Part shown: positions 7,850-16,653 of the stretch, piece after piece | How positions within the stretch are numbered: position 1 is the first letter of the stretch | Layout of the letters: each line of letters starts with the position of its first letter | Assembly: GCA_034678485.1 (NCBI GenBank) | Contig: JAXDBU010000013.1 | Location: 1 to 64,000 of the forward strand | Source of the DNA: PLanc-01 sp034678485 | Lineage (GTDB): Bacteria > Planctomycetota > Phycisphaerae > Sedimentisphaerales > Anaerobacaceae | Direction: 5' to 3' | DNA: 64,000 nucleotides | The notes under the pieces: generated by a model | What the model was told of the DNA's origin: nothing | The model's input: the letters and a program-made list of their open reading frames with translations, nothing else | The model's database searches: none | Made by a program: the position numbers and the translations under genes

Positions 7850-8581
7850 ATGGATGTGTCCAGCATTGGATTGAACGCGCTCTTGAGCGCATATGGAGCA
7901 AAGGCCTCGCATCGCCCCGGCGACCTGGATGAGGCCACCGAACGCCTGATCCACGACAAGGACAAGGATGGCAACGGGACGCTCAGCGCCGCGGAGATCT
8001 CGATCTCCGACGAGGCCTTCCAACTGGCGGACGCCAACGCCGACGGCGAACTCAGCGCGGACGAACTCAAGAACTCGGTGGATGTCATTGGCAAGGAGCT
8101 GACGGAAGGGCCGCCGCCTTCGCCTTTCGGCAGGGGGGCCGACGACGAGGACTCCACGGAAACGGCAACTCTGGAGCAGATCTTCCAGCAGGCGGATGCC
8201 GACGGCGATGGAACGCTCAGTGTGGAGGAGTTCCAGGCTGCAGCGGCGCAGATCGCCGAGCAGATGCAGGCCCAGGAATCGCAAGGACCTCCCCCTCCAC
8301 CCCCCGACTCTGACGAGGCGGCTGCCCAACTGGTCCAGGACCTCGACGAGGGCGGCGATGGCGTCCTGAGCGCCGGTGAGATACCGATTTCGTCCCAAGT
8401 CTTCGACTCTGCGGACACCAACCAGGACGGCGTGCTCAGTCTCGAAGAGCTTCGGGCTGCGTCCAGGCAGATCGCCGAGGAGTTGGGCATGGAAGAACCC
8501 GCCTCCCAACGGAAGCCGATGCTGGGCTTCTTCCGGCAGGATTCCGGGGATACGACGGAGGCTCTGGATCAGATCGCCTGA
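7850..8581 (+). CDS. EF-hand protein with five calcium-loop motifs
   Basis: A 243-residue acidic protein. Calcium-binding loops are visible at about residues 36 (DKDKDGNGTLSAAE), 62 (DANADGELSADE), 117 (DADGDGTLSVEE), 165 (a looser DLDEGGDGVLSAGE) and 185 (DTNQDGVLSLEE), paired around Pro-rich linkers (GPPPSP, GPPPPPP). There is no obvious signal peptide, so it may be cytoplasmic or leave by a non-classical route. AAAGGAG 8 bases upstream selects the ATG at 7850. It is probably a calcium sensor or buffer; no partner is indicated by its neighbours. A strong hairpin follows. Confidence 0.88.
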   Translation: MDVSSIGLNALLSAYGAKASHRPGDLDEATERLIHDKDKDGNGTLSAAEISISDEAFQLADANADGELSADELKNSVDVIGKELTEGPPPSPFGRGADDEDSTETATLEQIFQQADADGDGTLSVEEFQAAAAQIAEQMQAQESQGPPPPPPDSDEAAAQLVQDLDEGGDGVLSAGEIPISSQVFDSADTNQDGVLSLEELRAASRQIAEELGMEEPASQRKPMLGFFRQDSGDTTEALDQIA

Positions 8582-8609
8582 GCAGGTTCTGGCCGAAAGA
8601 CACAACAGA

Positions 8610-8648
8610 AAAGGGTCTCCCGGCCAATGTATGCCGAGGAGACCCTTT
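8610..8648. terminator. Bidirectional terminator hairpin between convergent genes
   Basis: Bases 8610-8620 and 8638-8648 are perfect complements (11 bp) around a 17-base loop. The stem ends AAAGGG/CCCTTT, so each strand carries a short T-run inside the stem end. It separates the EF-hand gene from the convergent Gfo/Idh/MocA gene. Confidence 0.7.
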
Positions 8649-8694
8649 GTCGTTTCTGGAGGTTCGCTGGACGGCACGCCGGTAGGAGCGACGG

Positions 8695-10026
8695 TCAGCC
8701 GTCGAGGGTCCAGCCCTGACGGTACTTGCGGCTCAGCAGCTCGTTGGCTTCGGGGCAGTTCGTGACCTTGCCCGTGGCGCTGTCATACTCGAACTTCTTG
8801 CCCACGCGGTAAGCCACCAAGCCCAGGAGCATCGTCTCAATCATCGTGCCGCTGTACTCGAAATCGCACGCGGTCTTGAGGCTGGGGTTCTTGCAGGCGT
8901 CGAGCCACTGCTTCTGGAAGTGTCCAAGGTCCGGGAGCATCTTGTCCTTCGCCCGGCGGTGGTAGTAGCTCAGGTCCGCGTCGTCGCCGAAGGGGATCAG
9001 CAGGCGCGAGGTAAAATCGCTGATCAGGTAGCCCTTGGTGCCCTTGAACAGCGCGCCGTGACCGATCTTGTTCAGATCGACCCAATCCCTCGGCGTTCTC
9101 GGCATTGCGCCGCCCTGATACCAGTGGACGCCGATCTGGCCGCGCCAGTCGTTGGCGGGCAACTCGGCGTGGCTCTCCATCGTGACCGGCGTCACGTCCG
9201 GGTTGAACGGCTCGCCCTTGGCCTCCATCGTGGTCGGCAGGCCGTTGCCGACGACGTTCCAGACGATGTCCATCGTGTGGCTGCCCATATCACCGATCTG
9301 GCCGGTGCCGAAGTCCCAGTACATGTTCCACTGGAGGCAGTTCATGCCGGGGCCGCCGGAGAAGTAACCCGGATTGTACGGATGGAACGGCGACGGCCCG
9401 ATCCACAGGTCATAATGGAAGCCCTTCGGCGGCTCGCCCTCGGCGGGCAGATACCCCGGCCGGCGGATCTGTCGGTCGCCCCAGGCATAGGCTTCTTTCA
9501 ACTCCCCAATCGCGCCGTCGCGGACGAGTTCCTGGATGCGGTTGAAATTCGGATATGCGTGGCGCTGCATGCCGACCTGTGTTGCCAGCTTGTTCTTCTT
9601 CTTGGCCCAGTGGGCACGGACGATCCGCGCCTCCTCCACACTGATGGCCAGCGGCTTTTCCATGTAGCAGTGCAGGTTGCGGTTCAGCGACCAGTTGGCG
9701 ATGAACGCATGGGTGTGGTCCGCCGAGCAGCAGACGACCGCGTCGAGACCTTTGTGATCCAGGCACTTGCGCCAGTCCACGTACTTCGCCGCGTTCGGGA
9801 ATCGCTTGGCGCCGAACTCCAGGTGGTCCTCATTGATGTCGCACAGAGCGATCACGTTCTCGCCGGCAAGGGAGTCGAAGTGGGCCTCGCCCCGTCCCCA
9901 GGTGCCGATCAAGGCGACGTTGAGCTTGTTGCTGGGCGCACCGGCGCCCGCGAGCACACTGCTGGGCACAATGGACCATCCGGTCCCGACTACTGCGGCG
10001 GTTTTCAGGAAGTCGCGTCGTTGCAT
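8695..10026 (-). CDS. TAT-exported Gfo/Idh/MocA oxidoreductase
   Basis: A 443-residue NAD(P)-dependent sugar oxidoreductase-like protein. The twin-arginine signal is MQRRDFLKTAAVVGTG. A Rossmann domain follows (VALIGTWGRG, CDINEDH), and MEKPLAISVEEA carries the family's conserved Glu-Lys-Pro. The C-terminal alpha/beta domain (about residues 160-440) has the planctomycete-type pattern WIGPSPFHPYNP, QIGDMGSHTMDI and the W-rich GVHWYQGG. AGGAGGA sits 8 bases upstream. Homologues oxidise or reduce sugar hydroxyls using tightly bound NAD(P). The substrate is unknown, and it is divergent from the thioesterase gene. Confidence 0.9.
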   Translation of the reverse strand: MQRRDFLKTAAVVGTGWSIVPSSVLAGAGAPSNKLNVALIGTWGRGEAHFDSLAGENVIALCDINEDHLEFGAKRFPNAAKYVDWRKCLDHKGLDAVVCCSADHTHAFIANWSLNRNLHCYMEKPLAISVEEARIVRAHWAKKKNKLATQVGMQRHAYPNFNRIQELVRDGAIGELKEAYAWGDRQIRRPGYLPAEGEPPKGFHYDLWIGPSPFHPYNPGYFSGGPGMNCLQWNMYWDFGTGQIGDMGSHTMDIVWNVVGNGLPTTMEAKGEPFNPDVTPVTMESHAELPANDWRGQIGVHWYQGGAMPRTPRDWVDLNKIGHGALFKGTKGYLISDFTSRLLIPFGDDADLSYYHRRAKDKMLPDLGHFQKQWLDACKNPSLKTACDFEYSGTMIETMLLGLVAYRVGKKFEYDSATGKVTNCPEANELLSRKYRQGWTLDG

Positions 10027-10144
10027 ACTGGTGTCCTCCTATGGTTGTGAGGTTGTCATACAAGAGCCTGGGCATCATGGTAGTCGATGGGATCCCGCCG
10101 ATCAAGCTGCAAACGGATTTCCGTCGACAGGCTGTTGACTTATC

Positions 10145-10669
10145 GTGCCTCACCGCGACATGATGGTCGTCATGACGAACGCACAGGGCAAAACACCCGG
10201 CCAGAGCGCGGTCGAGACCCGCTACCTCGTGATGCCGACGCAGGCCAATCCGCAAGGGACCGCCTTCGGCGGCGCCATCGTCGGCTGGATCGACATGACC
10301 GCCGCCATGGCCGCCCAGCGACACTGCGGGCGGGAGGTCGTCACCGCCGGGATCGACTCGCTGGTCTTTCGTCAGCCCATCCGCATCGGCGATCACGTCA
10401 TTCTCAAAGCGGCGGTCAACTATGTGAGTCGGTCCTCGATGGAGGTCGGCGTCCAGGTCATCCGCGAGGACCCCTATACCGGCCGGCAGGTGCTCGCCAC
10501 TACGGCACACCTGATGCTCGTTGCCCTCGACGAGAACAAAAGACCCACCCCCGCGCCGCCGCTGCTGCCGCAGACCGCGGAGGAAGAGCGACGCTATGAA
10601 AACGCCCGGCTGCGGGTCCAGGCCCGCAAGGAGCGGCTCAAGGCAATCGACCAGGAGAACCAGGCATGA
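10145..10669 (+). CDS. Hotdog-fold acyl-CoA thioesterase (YciA/BACH type)
   Basis: A 174-residue acyl-CoA hydrolase. The hotdog signature MPTQANPQGTAFGGAIVGWID (its tract split here by the conserved Asn, Gly-Gly and Asp) matches the YciA/BACH group. There the Asn-containing loop and the helix Asp take part in catalysis. The second strand set (VTAGIDSLVFRQPIRIGD) and the charged C-terminal helix (EEERRYENARLRVQARKERLK) are also typical. The start is GTG at 10145 or ATG at 10172; neither has a clear ribosome-binding site. These enzymes release free fatty acids from acyl-CoA and are usually hexameric. The unknown gene at 10730 follows on the same strand. Confidence 0.85.
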   Translation: MPHRDMMVVMTNAQGKTPGQSAVETRYLVMPTQANPQGTAFGGAIVGWIDMTAAMAAQRHCGREVVTAGIDSLVFRQPIRIGDHVILKAAVNYVSRSSMEVGVQVIREDPYTGRQVLATTAHLMLVALDENKRPTPAPPLLPQTAEEERRYENARLRVQARKERLKAIDQENQA

Positions 10670-10729
10670 CGGCGCGTCGTATGCAATAGGGACGAGTGCT
10701 TGCGTCCGTGCCACCAAAGGCGGAAGAAC

Positions 10730-11566
10730 GTGGACGAAGACAAATATACCATTACCGATACCAAGCAGGACATCCTCAGCCACCCCAGGAGACGGGATTT
10801 CATCCACATCCTGACCCTCGATCCTGTGCTGGCGACGGACGCGTGCGAGAGGATCGGCGCCGACAAACGGCTGCGTCGCTGTACGACGATCCGCCCGCAC
10901 GGGATGAGCGTTCGCGGCATGCTGGAAGAGATGGAGCGAATGGCGCCGGAGACCGCTTCCTCCCGACTGATTCTGTTCGACGTGCGTCGGGCGACGTTGC
11001 CCAGGCTCCGACACGTCTTCAACGCGGTCGTCGGGTACAACCGCCGGGATTTCAACAAGTTCTGCTACAGTATCTGTATCGGCGACGGGCCGCTGAACCT
11101 GTTTCGCAACGGCGCGTTCTCGGAACTGTTCGTCCCCCACCTGGCGGCCCAACGGGTGGATTACCATCCTGCCGTGATCTTCTACGATCCCTTCCTGCAC
11201 TACGAACCCAGCGAGACCTTCCTGCAGACCATCGACGACGACTTCGTCATCCCCGATGTCCTTCCCAAGAGACTGGCTCCCTTCTTCAAGAAGGACAGCA
11301 TGAAGGTCAGCACGATCCGCCAGTTCTTCCGCGCCGTGGACAAGGACGACGAAACCCGCAAGAAGCGACAGCGGATGCTACGCCATGTGTTCAAGAAGAG
11401 GCTTGCCGATCTGTTCCCGGGACAGGACGAGCAACTCAAGGACCTGCTGACCCGGCGAGGCATCCAGTGGGCCAGCGAGAAGATGAACCTCTACCCGCTG
11501 TACTTCGAGGACTGGGTCTACGACCTGATACGACGGGCCCGCAAGAACGCCACGGAGAAGAAATGA
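10730..11566 (+). CDS. Unrecognised 278-residue soluble protein
   Basis: No family is recognised. The protein is basic, without signal peptide or membrane segments, and looks like a folded alpha/beta domain of about 170 residues. That domain contains LILFDVRRATLPRLRHVFNAVVGYNRRDFNKF and FYDPFLHYEP (the first split across strands). A Lys/Arg-rich helical tail (KKRQRMLRHVFKKRL, LIRRARKNATEKK) follows. GTG at 10730 is chosen because AGGCGGAAG precedes it at suitable distance; a TTG at 10700 would add ten residues. It follows the thioesterase gene by 60 bases. The basic tail might suggest nucleic-acid contact, but that is only a guess. Confidence 0.7.
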   Translation: MDEDKYTITDTKQDILSHPRRRDFIHILTLDPVLATDACERIGADKRLRRCTTIRPHGMSVRGMLEEMERMAPETASSRLILFDVRRATLPRLRHVFNAVVGYNRRDFNKFCYSICIGDGPLNLFRNGAFSELFVPHLAAQRVDYHPAVIFYDPFLHYEPSETFLQTIDDDFVIPDVLPKRLAPFFKKDSMKVSTIRQFFRAVDKDDETRKKRQRMLRHVFKKRLADLFPGQDEQLKDLLTRRGIQWASEKMNLYPLYFEDWVYDLIRRARKNATEKK

Positions 11567-11610
11567 TGATGGATCCAGGACGAAAGAGGATTCGAGCCAG
11601 GCGCTTGGCG

Positions 11611-11632
11611 ATTATCCATCATCCATCATCAA
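11611..11632. repeat. Degenerate heptanucleotide tandem repeat, three units
   Basis: Three consecutive 7-base units, TTATCCA, TCATCCA and TCATCAA (11612-11632), lie between convergent genes. They share phase and consensus with the larger array at 18830-18864. Confidence 0.5.
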
Positions 11633-11638
11633 TGCCGG

Positions 11639-12649
11639 TCAGTCCCACTTGTGTTTCTTGACGGCGCGGAGGATCTTCTGGGCGCAGCGAAGGGCGGCCA
11701 GACCTTCTTCGGCACTGACCTCGGGGGCGAAAGCCCGGTCCTTGACGGCCCGCAGAAACGCTTCCTGTTCGAGACGAATCGGCTCTTTGTCGTCGATCTG
11801 GAGCTGCTCGACGTGCAACAGGCCGGGCCAGTTGACCGTGGTCGGATTGAAATCGCTGCGCTGACGCCATTCCTTGATCATACCGACGACGTTCTTGTTC
11901 GGATCGGTCTTGATGAGGATGCCGCTCTTCTTGAGGTAATCGACGCTCAGATAGGCCTGCCGACTGAAGACGCGGACCCGTCGCTCCGTCTTGAGCGCCA
12001 GGCGCGAGGCGGTGATGTTCGCAATGCACCCGTTGTCGAAGGCGATTCTCGCGCTGCAGATGTCCTCGCCGCCCTCGATGACGGTGACACCGACCGCGTC
12101 CACCTTCTTGATCTTGCTCCGCGCCAGGGACAGGATGATATCGATATCGTGGATCATGATGTCGAGCACGACGCCGACGTCGGTCGAGCGGAAAGGGTAG
12201 GGGCTCACCCGGTGGGCCTCGATGAACTTCGGCTCGATGTTCAGTCGCTTCATGGCCTGCGCGACGGGGTTGCACCGCTCCGAATGGCCCACGGCTACGA
12301 CCGTATCGTACTTCCTGGCCAGCGATACGATCTTGCGGCCCTCCCGGACGCTCGAGGCCAGCGGCTTCTCCACCAGCACCGGGATCTTCCGGCACAGAAA
12401 CAGCCTGGCCAGCTTGAGGTGGGTCGTCGTCGGCGTGGCGATCGTGACCGCGTCGACCTTGTCGAACACCTCGGCGCAATCCGTGTGAGCGGCGCAGCCG
12501 TACTTCTCGGCAAGCTGCGAGGCCTTGGCCTCATCCGCATCCACCACTGCGGCGAGTTCGCTGTCGGGCAACTGGCTGTACACCTTGGCGTGGATCGCAC
12601 CCATCTTGCCCGCGCCAATGACGGCTGTTCGAATCTTCTTGTCTTCCAT
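11639..12649 (-). CDS. Gfo/Idh/MocA oxidoreductase closing the lipid A operon
   Basis: A 336-residue cytoplasmic NAD(P)-dependent oxidoreductase. It has the dinucleotide motif VIGAGKMGAIHAKVY, then VDADEA, ATPTTTH and VEKPLASSVREG with the conserved EKP. In its C-terminal domain is DIMIHDIDIIL, which carries the catalytic His-Asp pair of the family. It is the last gene of the run bamA-ompH-lpxD-lpxC/fabZ-lpxA and starts 66 bases after lpxA. In Acidithiobacillus and Leptospira a related oxidoreductase, GnnA, near lpxA oxidises the 3-OH of UDP-GlcNAc to allow amide-linked lipid A. A similar role is a reasonable inference, but no GnnB aminotransferase is visible. Confidence 0.85.
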   Translation of the reverse strand: MEDKKIRTAVIGAGKMGAIHAKVYSQLPDSELAAVVDADEAKASQLAEKYGCAAHTDCAEVFDKVDAVTIATPTTTHLKLARLFLCRKIPVLVEKPLASSVREGRKIVSLARKYDTVVAVGHSERCNPVAQAMKRLNIEPKFIEAHRVSPYPFRSTDVGVVLDIMIHDIDIILSLARSKIKKVDAVGVTVIEGGEDICSARIAFDNGCIANITASRLALKTERRVRVFSRQAYLSVDYLKKSGILIKTDPNKNVVGMIKEWRQRSDFNPTTVNWPGLLHVEQLQIDDKEPIRLEQEAFLRAVKDRAFAPEVSAEEGLAALRCAQKILRAVKKHKWD

Positions 12650-12714
12650 TGAAACCCGAGACTGGGGAATAAAACGTATCGGACCCGTCGGACCTGCAAG
12701 GTCGAGGACCCCTT

Positions 12715-13524
12715 CTATTCATTTCTGAGAATCTCCCGGTGCCGGCCGAACCGGTGCTCGTTGCTCTTGAAGATCGCATCGATCATCGCCCGCACGTTCT
12801 CGTCGAGCCCGTCCTGCGCGGCCAGCTCCTTCGCATTGTTCAGCAGCGTGGCGCCGTGGCGGTAAAGGAACCGGTAGGCATCGAATATCCGCTCCTGTTG
12901 CTCCTCGTTCAGTCCGGCACGATTCATTCCGCGCCGGTTGACCCCGCGGATGCGCGGCGGATAGTGACCGCTGACGATCAGGAAAGGCGGGATATCGTGA
13001 GTCAGCCCGGCCAGGCCGGCGATGTAGGACCAGCGCCCGATCGTAACGAACTGGTGCGAAGCAGCCAATCCGCTGAACCACGCGCCCATCTCGATCTTGA
13101 CGTGTCCGCCGATCTGCACGAGGTTGCTCAGGACGATCTTGTCCTCGAGAATCGCATCGTGGCCAATGTGAGAACCGACCATGAACAGGCTGTCGTTGCC
13201 GATCCGGGTCACGGCGCCGGGGTGCTTGCTCACGTGGATCGTGACATTCTCGCGGATCGCGTTGCGGTCCCCGATGACGAGTCCGCCCGTCTTCGCGTCT
13301 GGTCCCAGCCCGAGGATCTGAGGGCCGCAGCCGATCAGGGAGTTGGGAAAGAGATGATTCTCCCGGCCAATCGTCGTGTTGCCCGTGACAACTACCCTGG
13401 CGTCAAGGATTGTCCCGGCGCCGATCGACACGCCGGCGCCGACCGTGCAATACGGACCGACGACCACGTCGTCGGCCAACTGTGCGCTCTCGTCCACGAC
13501 CGCCGTGGGATGGATAATCGCCAT
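12715..13524 (-). CDS. lpxA: UDP-GlcNAc O-acyltransferase LpxA
   Basis: A 269-residue left-handed beta-helix enzyme that attaches a hydroxyacyl chain from ACP to UDP-GlcNAc, the first step of lipid A synthesis. Hexapeptide repeats run from residue 2 (IHPTAVVDESAQLADDVVVG) to about 190. The catalytic region SHIGHDA places the catalytic His at residue 122 (His125 in E. coli numbering). The helical C-terminus with NRRGMNRAGL and QQERIFDAYRFLYR is typical. Start 13524 gives the canonical MAIIHPTA N-terminus; AGGA lies 10 bases upstream. It is embedded in the outer-membrane biogenesis operon. Confidence 0.95.
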   Translation of the reverse strand: MAIIHPTAVVDESAQLADDVVVGPYCTVGAGVSIGAGTILDARVVVTGNTTIGRENHLFPNSLIGCGPQILGLGPDAKTGGLVIGDRNAIRENVTIHVSKHPGAVTRIGNDSLFMVGSHIGHDAILEDKIVLSNLVQIGGHVKIEMGAWFSGLAASHQFVTIGRWSYIAGLAGLTHDIPPFLIVSGHYPPRIRGVNRRGMNRAGLNEEQQERIFDAYRFLYRHGATLLNNAKELAAQDGLDENVRAMIDAIFKSNEHRFGRHREILRNE

Positions 13525-13634
13525 AAAAGTGGTTCCTGCCTTTCCGTCAGGCGCGTCTCGTGAAACAGTACACGGGAAGCATACTACAACCAGATGCTTC
13601 GCATCGCACGCTCTGCGTCTCACGCCTTTTCATC

Positions 13635-14945
13635 TCAGACTGTTTCATCATCGACCAGAATGAATTTGATCTCCGCCTCCGCGGCCACGATATCTCCGAC
13701 CATCGCCCGACATCGGCAATGGGCGGTCCTGCGTCGCAAGCGGACCGTCTCCGCGATCAGGATGAGCTGATCGCCCGGGACGACCGCCTTCCGCAGTTTC
13801 ACATTGTCCATGCTCAAGAGCATCGCGAGCTTGCCTGTGTGCTCCAGTCGCTGGGCGAACAACAGGCCGGAGACCTGGGCCATCGCCTCGACGATCAGCA
13901 CGCCCGGCATGATCGGCGTTCCGGGAAAATGCCCCTGGAAAAACTGCTCGTTGAAGGTCACGTTCTTGACGCCCTTGATCCGCGTGTCGCCCTCGACTTC
14001 GATGATCTTGTCCACGAGCAGGAAGGGGTACCGGTGCGGCAGGATCTTCTGGATCCGTCGAATGTCGAGAATCGCGTCGGTCCCGAACCGGTCCATTCGC
14101 TCCTGCTGCTGGACCGCGTCGTACAGCCTGCGTACGAGCTGCTGGTTCAGGGCGTGTCCGCTCTTATAGGCAACGATCCGTCCGATCACCGGCCGACCGA
14201 CCAGCATGAGGTCTCCAATCAGGTCCACGATCTTGTGCCGGACGCACTCGTTGGGAAAACGATACGTATTCTTGATCGGTCCATCTGAATCGATCACGAG
14301 CAGGTCGGCGGGTCCGATATGCGTACCCAGCCCGCGGGCCCGAAACTCGCGCGCTTCGGCCTCCAGCAGAAACGTCCGCGCGGGCGCCATGGCCGCTTCA
14401 AAGCTGTCCGCGGTCAGGCGGTAGCTGAAGACCTGCCGGCCGATCGCCGGATGGCCGCTGTAATCGAGATCGTAGGTGATGTTCAACTCGCCGTCCGAGT
14501 CGGGCAACGCATAGATCGTCGCATCGGCGGCGCTGAGATTGACCGGTTTGCGGATGACGAATTCCTTGCGGGGATTCTGTTGCTCGACGACCCCGGCAGC
14601 CTTCAGGCTCCTGACGTACTCGGCGCTGCTGCAATCGGGAGCGGGCAGCTCCGGCCCATCCACCTCGATTGTGATGTTGTCGATCTCCAGCGCACGGACC
14701 GCAGCCAGACAGTGCTCGACGGTTTCGATGCTGACGTCGCCCTTCTTGATGCTCGTCCGACGGCTCCGCTCGGCGATGCTGGGAGCGGTCGCCGGGATTC
14801 GCACGGCGCCGGTGACATCGGTCCGCACGAAGACGATACCGGCGCCCTCGGCGCCCGGACGAAAAGTCACCGTGGCCTCCTGACCTCCGAACAGACCGCG
14901 GCCCGTCAGCTTCACCTCATCCTTTATCGTCTTTTGCAGCTTCAA
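13635..14945 (-). CDS. lpxC/fabZ: Bifunctional LpxC deacetylase / FabZ dehydratase fusion
   Basis: A 436-residue fusion. The LpxC half (1-285) is the zinc deacetylase that commits UDP-(3-O-acyl)-GlcNAc to lipid A; its ligands are His78 (VEHCLAAV), His237 and Asp241 (VRHKIVDLIGDL), with the general acid in SGHALN (His264). The FabZ half (290-436) is a hotdog (3R)-hydroxyacyl-ACP dehydratase with HRYPFLLVD, His339 in QGHFPG and Glu353 in VEAMAQ. The gene overlaps the 3' end of lpxD by 29 bases, so translation is coupled. The same fusion is known in Bacteroidetes and some other phyla. One polypeptide thus ties fatty-acid elongation to lipid A flux. Confidence 0.96.
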   Translation of the reverse strand: MKLQKTIKDEVKLTGRGLFGGQEATVTFRPGAEGAGIVFVRTDVTGAVRIPATAPSIAERSRRTSIKKGDVSIETVEHCLAAVRALEIDNITIEVDGPELPAPDCSSAEYVRSLKAAGVVEQQNPRKEFVIRKPVNLSAADATIYALPDSDGELNITYDLDYSGHPAIGRQVFSYRLTADSFEAAMAPARTFLLEAEAREFRARGLGTHIGPADLLVIDSDGPIKNTYRFPNECVRHKIVDLIGDLMLVGRPVIGRIVAYKSGHALNQQLVRRLYDAVQQQERMDRFGTDAILDIRRIQKILPHRYPFLLVDKIIEVEGDTRIKGVKNVTFNEQFFQGHFPGTPIMPGVLIVEAMAQVSGLLFAQRLEHTGKLAMLLSMDNVKLRKAVVPGDQLILIAETVRLRRRTAHCRCRAMVGDIVAAEAEIKFILVDDETV

Positions 14946-15966
14946 GTTTATCTACCTTCGCCGTCAGGCGCTTGAGCTCTTGCGAGAGTTTCGGCAGTCG
15001 GAGGATGTGAGCAACCGCCCTCGCGGCCTCCCGGACGTCCATCGCGGGCGTCCACGCAAGCCGCTCTCCAGGCCCGACGCTGCTCACCACCCCGGCTTGA
15101 GCACCGATCATGGTGCCGGCGCCAATCTCGATGTTGTCGGCCAGTCCGACCTGGCCGGCCAGGACGACGCCGTCGCCAAGACGGGAACTGCCGGCCACGC
15201 CCACCTGAGCGGCGATCAGGCAACACTTGCCGATCACCACGTTATGGGCGATCTGCACGAGGTTGTCGACCTTCGTGCCAGCGCCCACTATCGTATTGCC
15301 AAATTTCGCCCTGTCAACGCAGCAGTTGGCGCCGATCTCGACGAAATCCTCCAGGATGACCCCCCCGTTGTGGGGGATCAGCCGGTGGGAACCTTCGATA
15401 AAGGCGTAGCCGAACCCGACGGATCCGATCGTGCTGTTGGCCTGGATAACGACGTGGCTGCCCAAGACGCAGTGGTGATGCACCACAACATTGGCGTCGA
15501 GACGGCAATCCGATCCGATCTTCGTGTTCTGCCCGATCCAACAACCCGGGGCAATCACCGTGTTCGGGCCGATTTGCACATCATCGCAAATCACGACAAA
15601 CGGACCGATGCCGACGCCGGACGCCAATTGGACGCCGGACCCGATTCGCGAGGTCGGATCCACCCCCTCGGCGGCAGGCTTGAGCTCTGGCGCGAATACA
15701 CTCAACGTCTGGATGAGGGCCGCATTGACATTCGCAACCAGCAGTTGCGGCTTTTGCAGTCCGTCGATGGTCTTGGCGACGATCACGGCGGCCGCACACG
15801 ATTCAGAGGCCGCCGCCTGATGCCTGGCGTCCGTGACAAACGTCACGTCGTCTTCGCCGGCGGCCTCGATCGGATTGATCCCGGTCACGCGATGATCGAG
15901 GTTGGCGCACGCGCCCGCCACGGTGGCCCCGAGCCGCTCCGCCAATTCGATGATGGTGATAGTCAT
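14917..15966 (-). CDS. lpxD: UDP-3-O-acylglucosamine N-acyltransferase LpxD
   Basis: A 349-residue enzyme adding the N-linked hydroxyacyl chain in lipid A synthesis. The N-terminal uridine-binding domain (1-100, MTITIIELAERLG, GEDDVTFV) is followed by a left-handed beta-helix of hexapeptide repeats (about 105-300). The catalytic His is residue 241 in VQIAHNVVIG, and VGFGYAF matches the conserved family loop. A short helical tail (LSQELKRLTAKVDKLEAA) closes it. The start at 15966 gives the canonical N-terminus, though its ribosome-binding site (CGGGG) is weak. It lies 26 bases after ompH and overlaps lpxC/fabZ. Confidence 0.95.
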   Translation of the reverse strand: MTITIIELAERLGATVAGACANLDHRVTGINPIEAAGEDDVTFVTDARHQAAASESCAAAVIVAKTIDGLQKPQLLVANVNAALIQTLSVFAPELKPAAEGVDPTSRIGSGVQLASGVGIGPFVVICDDVQIGPNTVIAPGCWIGQNTKIGSDCRLDANVVVHHHCVLGSHVVIQANSTIGSVGFGYAFIEGSHRLIPHNGGVILEDFVEIGANCCVDRAKFGNTIVGAGTKVDNLVQIAHNVVIGKCCLIAAQVGVAGSSRLGDGVVLAGQVGLADNIEIGAGTMIGAQAGVVSSVGPGERLAWTPAMDVREAARAVAHILRLPKLSQELKRLTAKVDKLEAAKDDKG

Positions 15967-15992
15967 TTGCACCCCGCGATCCAAAGCTTGTG

Positions 15993-16592
15993 TCACGGTT
16001 TGAGGGTCTCGTCCGCATCGAGACGGGCGATCACCTCGCGGGTCAGATCGATGCACCCCTCGGCATACAACACTTTGTGCGTATACAGCGTGAGCATCAA
16101 CTCCTCGCTGGAGACGGGAAACTTGGGTTCGCTCCGCTCCACGACGAGGTCCAGGCCCTTCTCCTTGGCGATCTGTTTGGTGGCCCTCAAAAAGGCCTGG
16201 TAGAGATCCTCGCGCCACTTCTTTTCTTCGATGATCGACTGTTGCTTGAGAAAATCCTGTTGGCCCTGCAGTCTGGATCGCTTCTCGATCAGGACCTGCA
16301 ATTGCATTGCATGGTCGGCGGTTCCTTCCTTGAGGGTCTTGAGCTCGGCCTCCTCGCCGTCCACTTCCTTCTTCAGGTTCTCCAGTTGCGCCCTGCCTTG
16401 GGAAAGCCGAGCCATTGCCTGCGCGTTGTGTTGCGTGTGCTTCTGAGAGGTATCGAACATTTCGACCATGCTCACGACCCCGATTTTCGGCGTCGGACTC
16501 GCCGGCTGAGACGCCGCCCATCCGTGATCCAGCACAAGCAACAGCGCCAACGTGCACACCACAACGCCACCGACTGCTATCTTTCCATTCAT
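15993..16592 (-). CDS. OmpH/Skp-like periplasmic chaperone
   Basis: A 199-residue exported protein with a signal peptide (KIAVGGVVVCTLALLLVL, cleaved after GWAASQ). The mature part opens with PKIGVVSMVEMFDTSQK, the start pattern of OmpH/Skp. A long coiled coil follows (about 70-150, LENLKKEVDGEEAELKTLKE and IEKRSRLQGQQDFLKQQ). Skp trimers hold unfolded outer-membrane proteins in tentacle-like coiled coils. GAAAGGG precedes the ATG at 16592. Position between bamA and lpxD is the conserved order in many diderms and strengthens the call. Confidence 0.9.
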   Translation of the reverse strand: MNGKIAVGGVVVCTLALLLVLDHGWAASQPASPTPKIGVVSMVEMFDTSQKHTQHNAQAMARLSQGRAQLENLKKEVDGEEAELKTLKEGTADHAMQLQVLIEKRSRLQGQQDFLKQQSIIEEKKWREDLYQAFLRATKQIAKEKGLDLVVERSEPKFPVSSEELMLTLYTHKVLYAEGCIDLTREVIARLDADETLKP

Positions 16593-16653
16593 ACAAAACC
16601 CTTTCTCATGTCTTTGTCTTGAAGCTGTTTGCAGGCTGGACCCGTGCCGGTCG

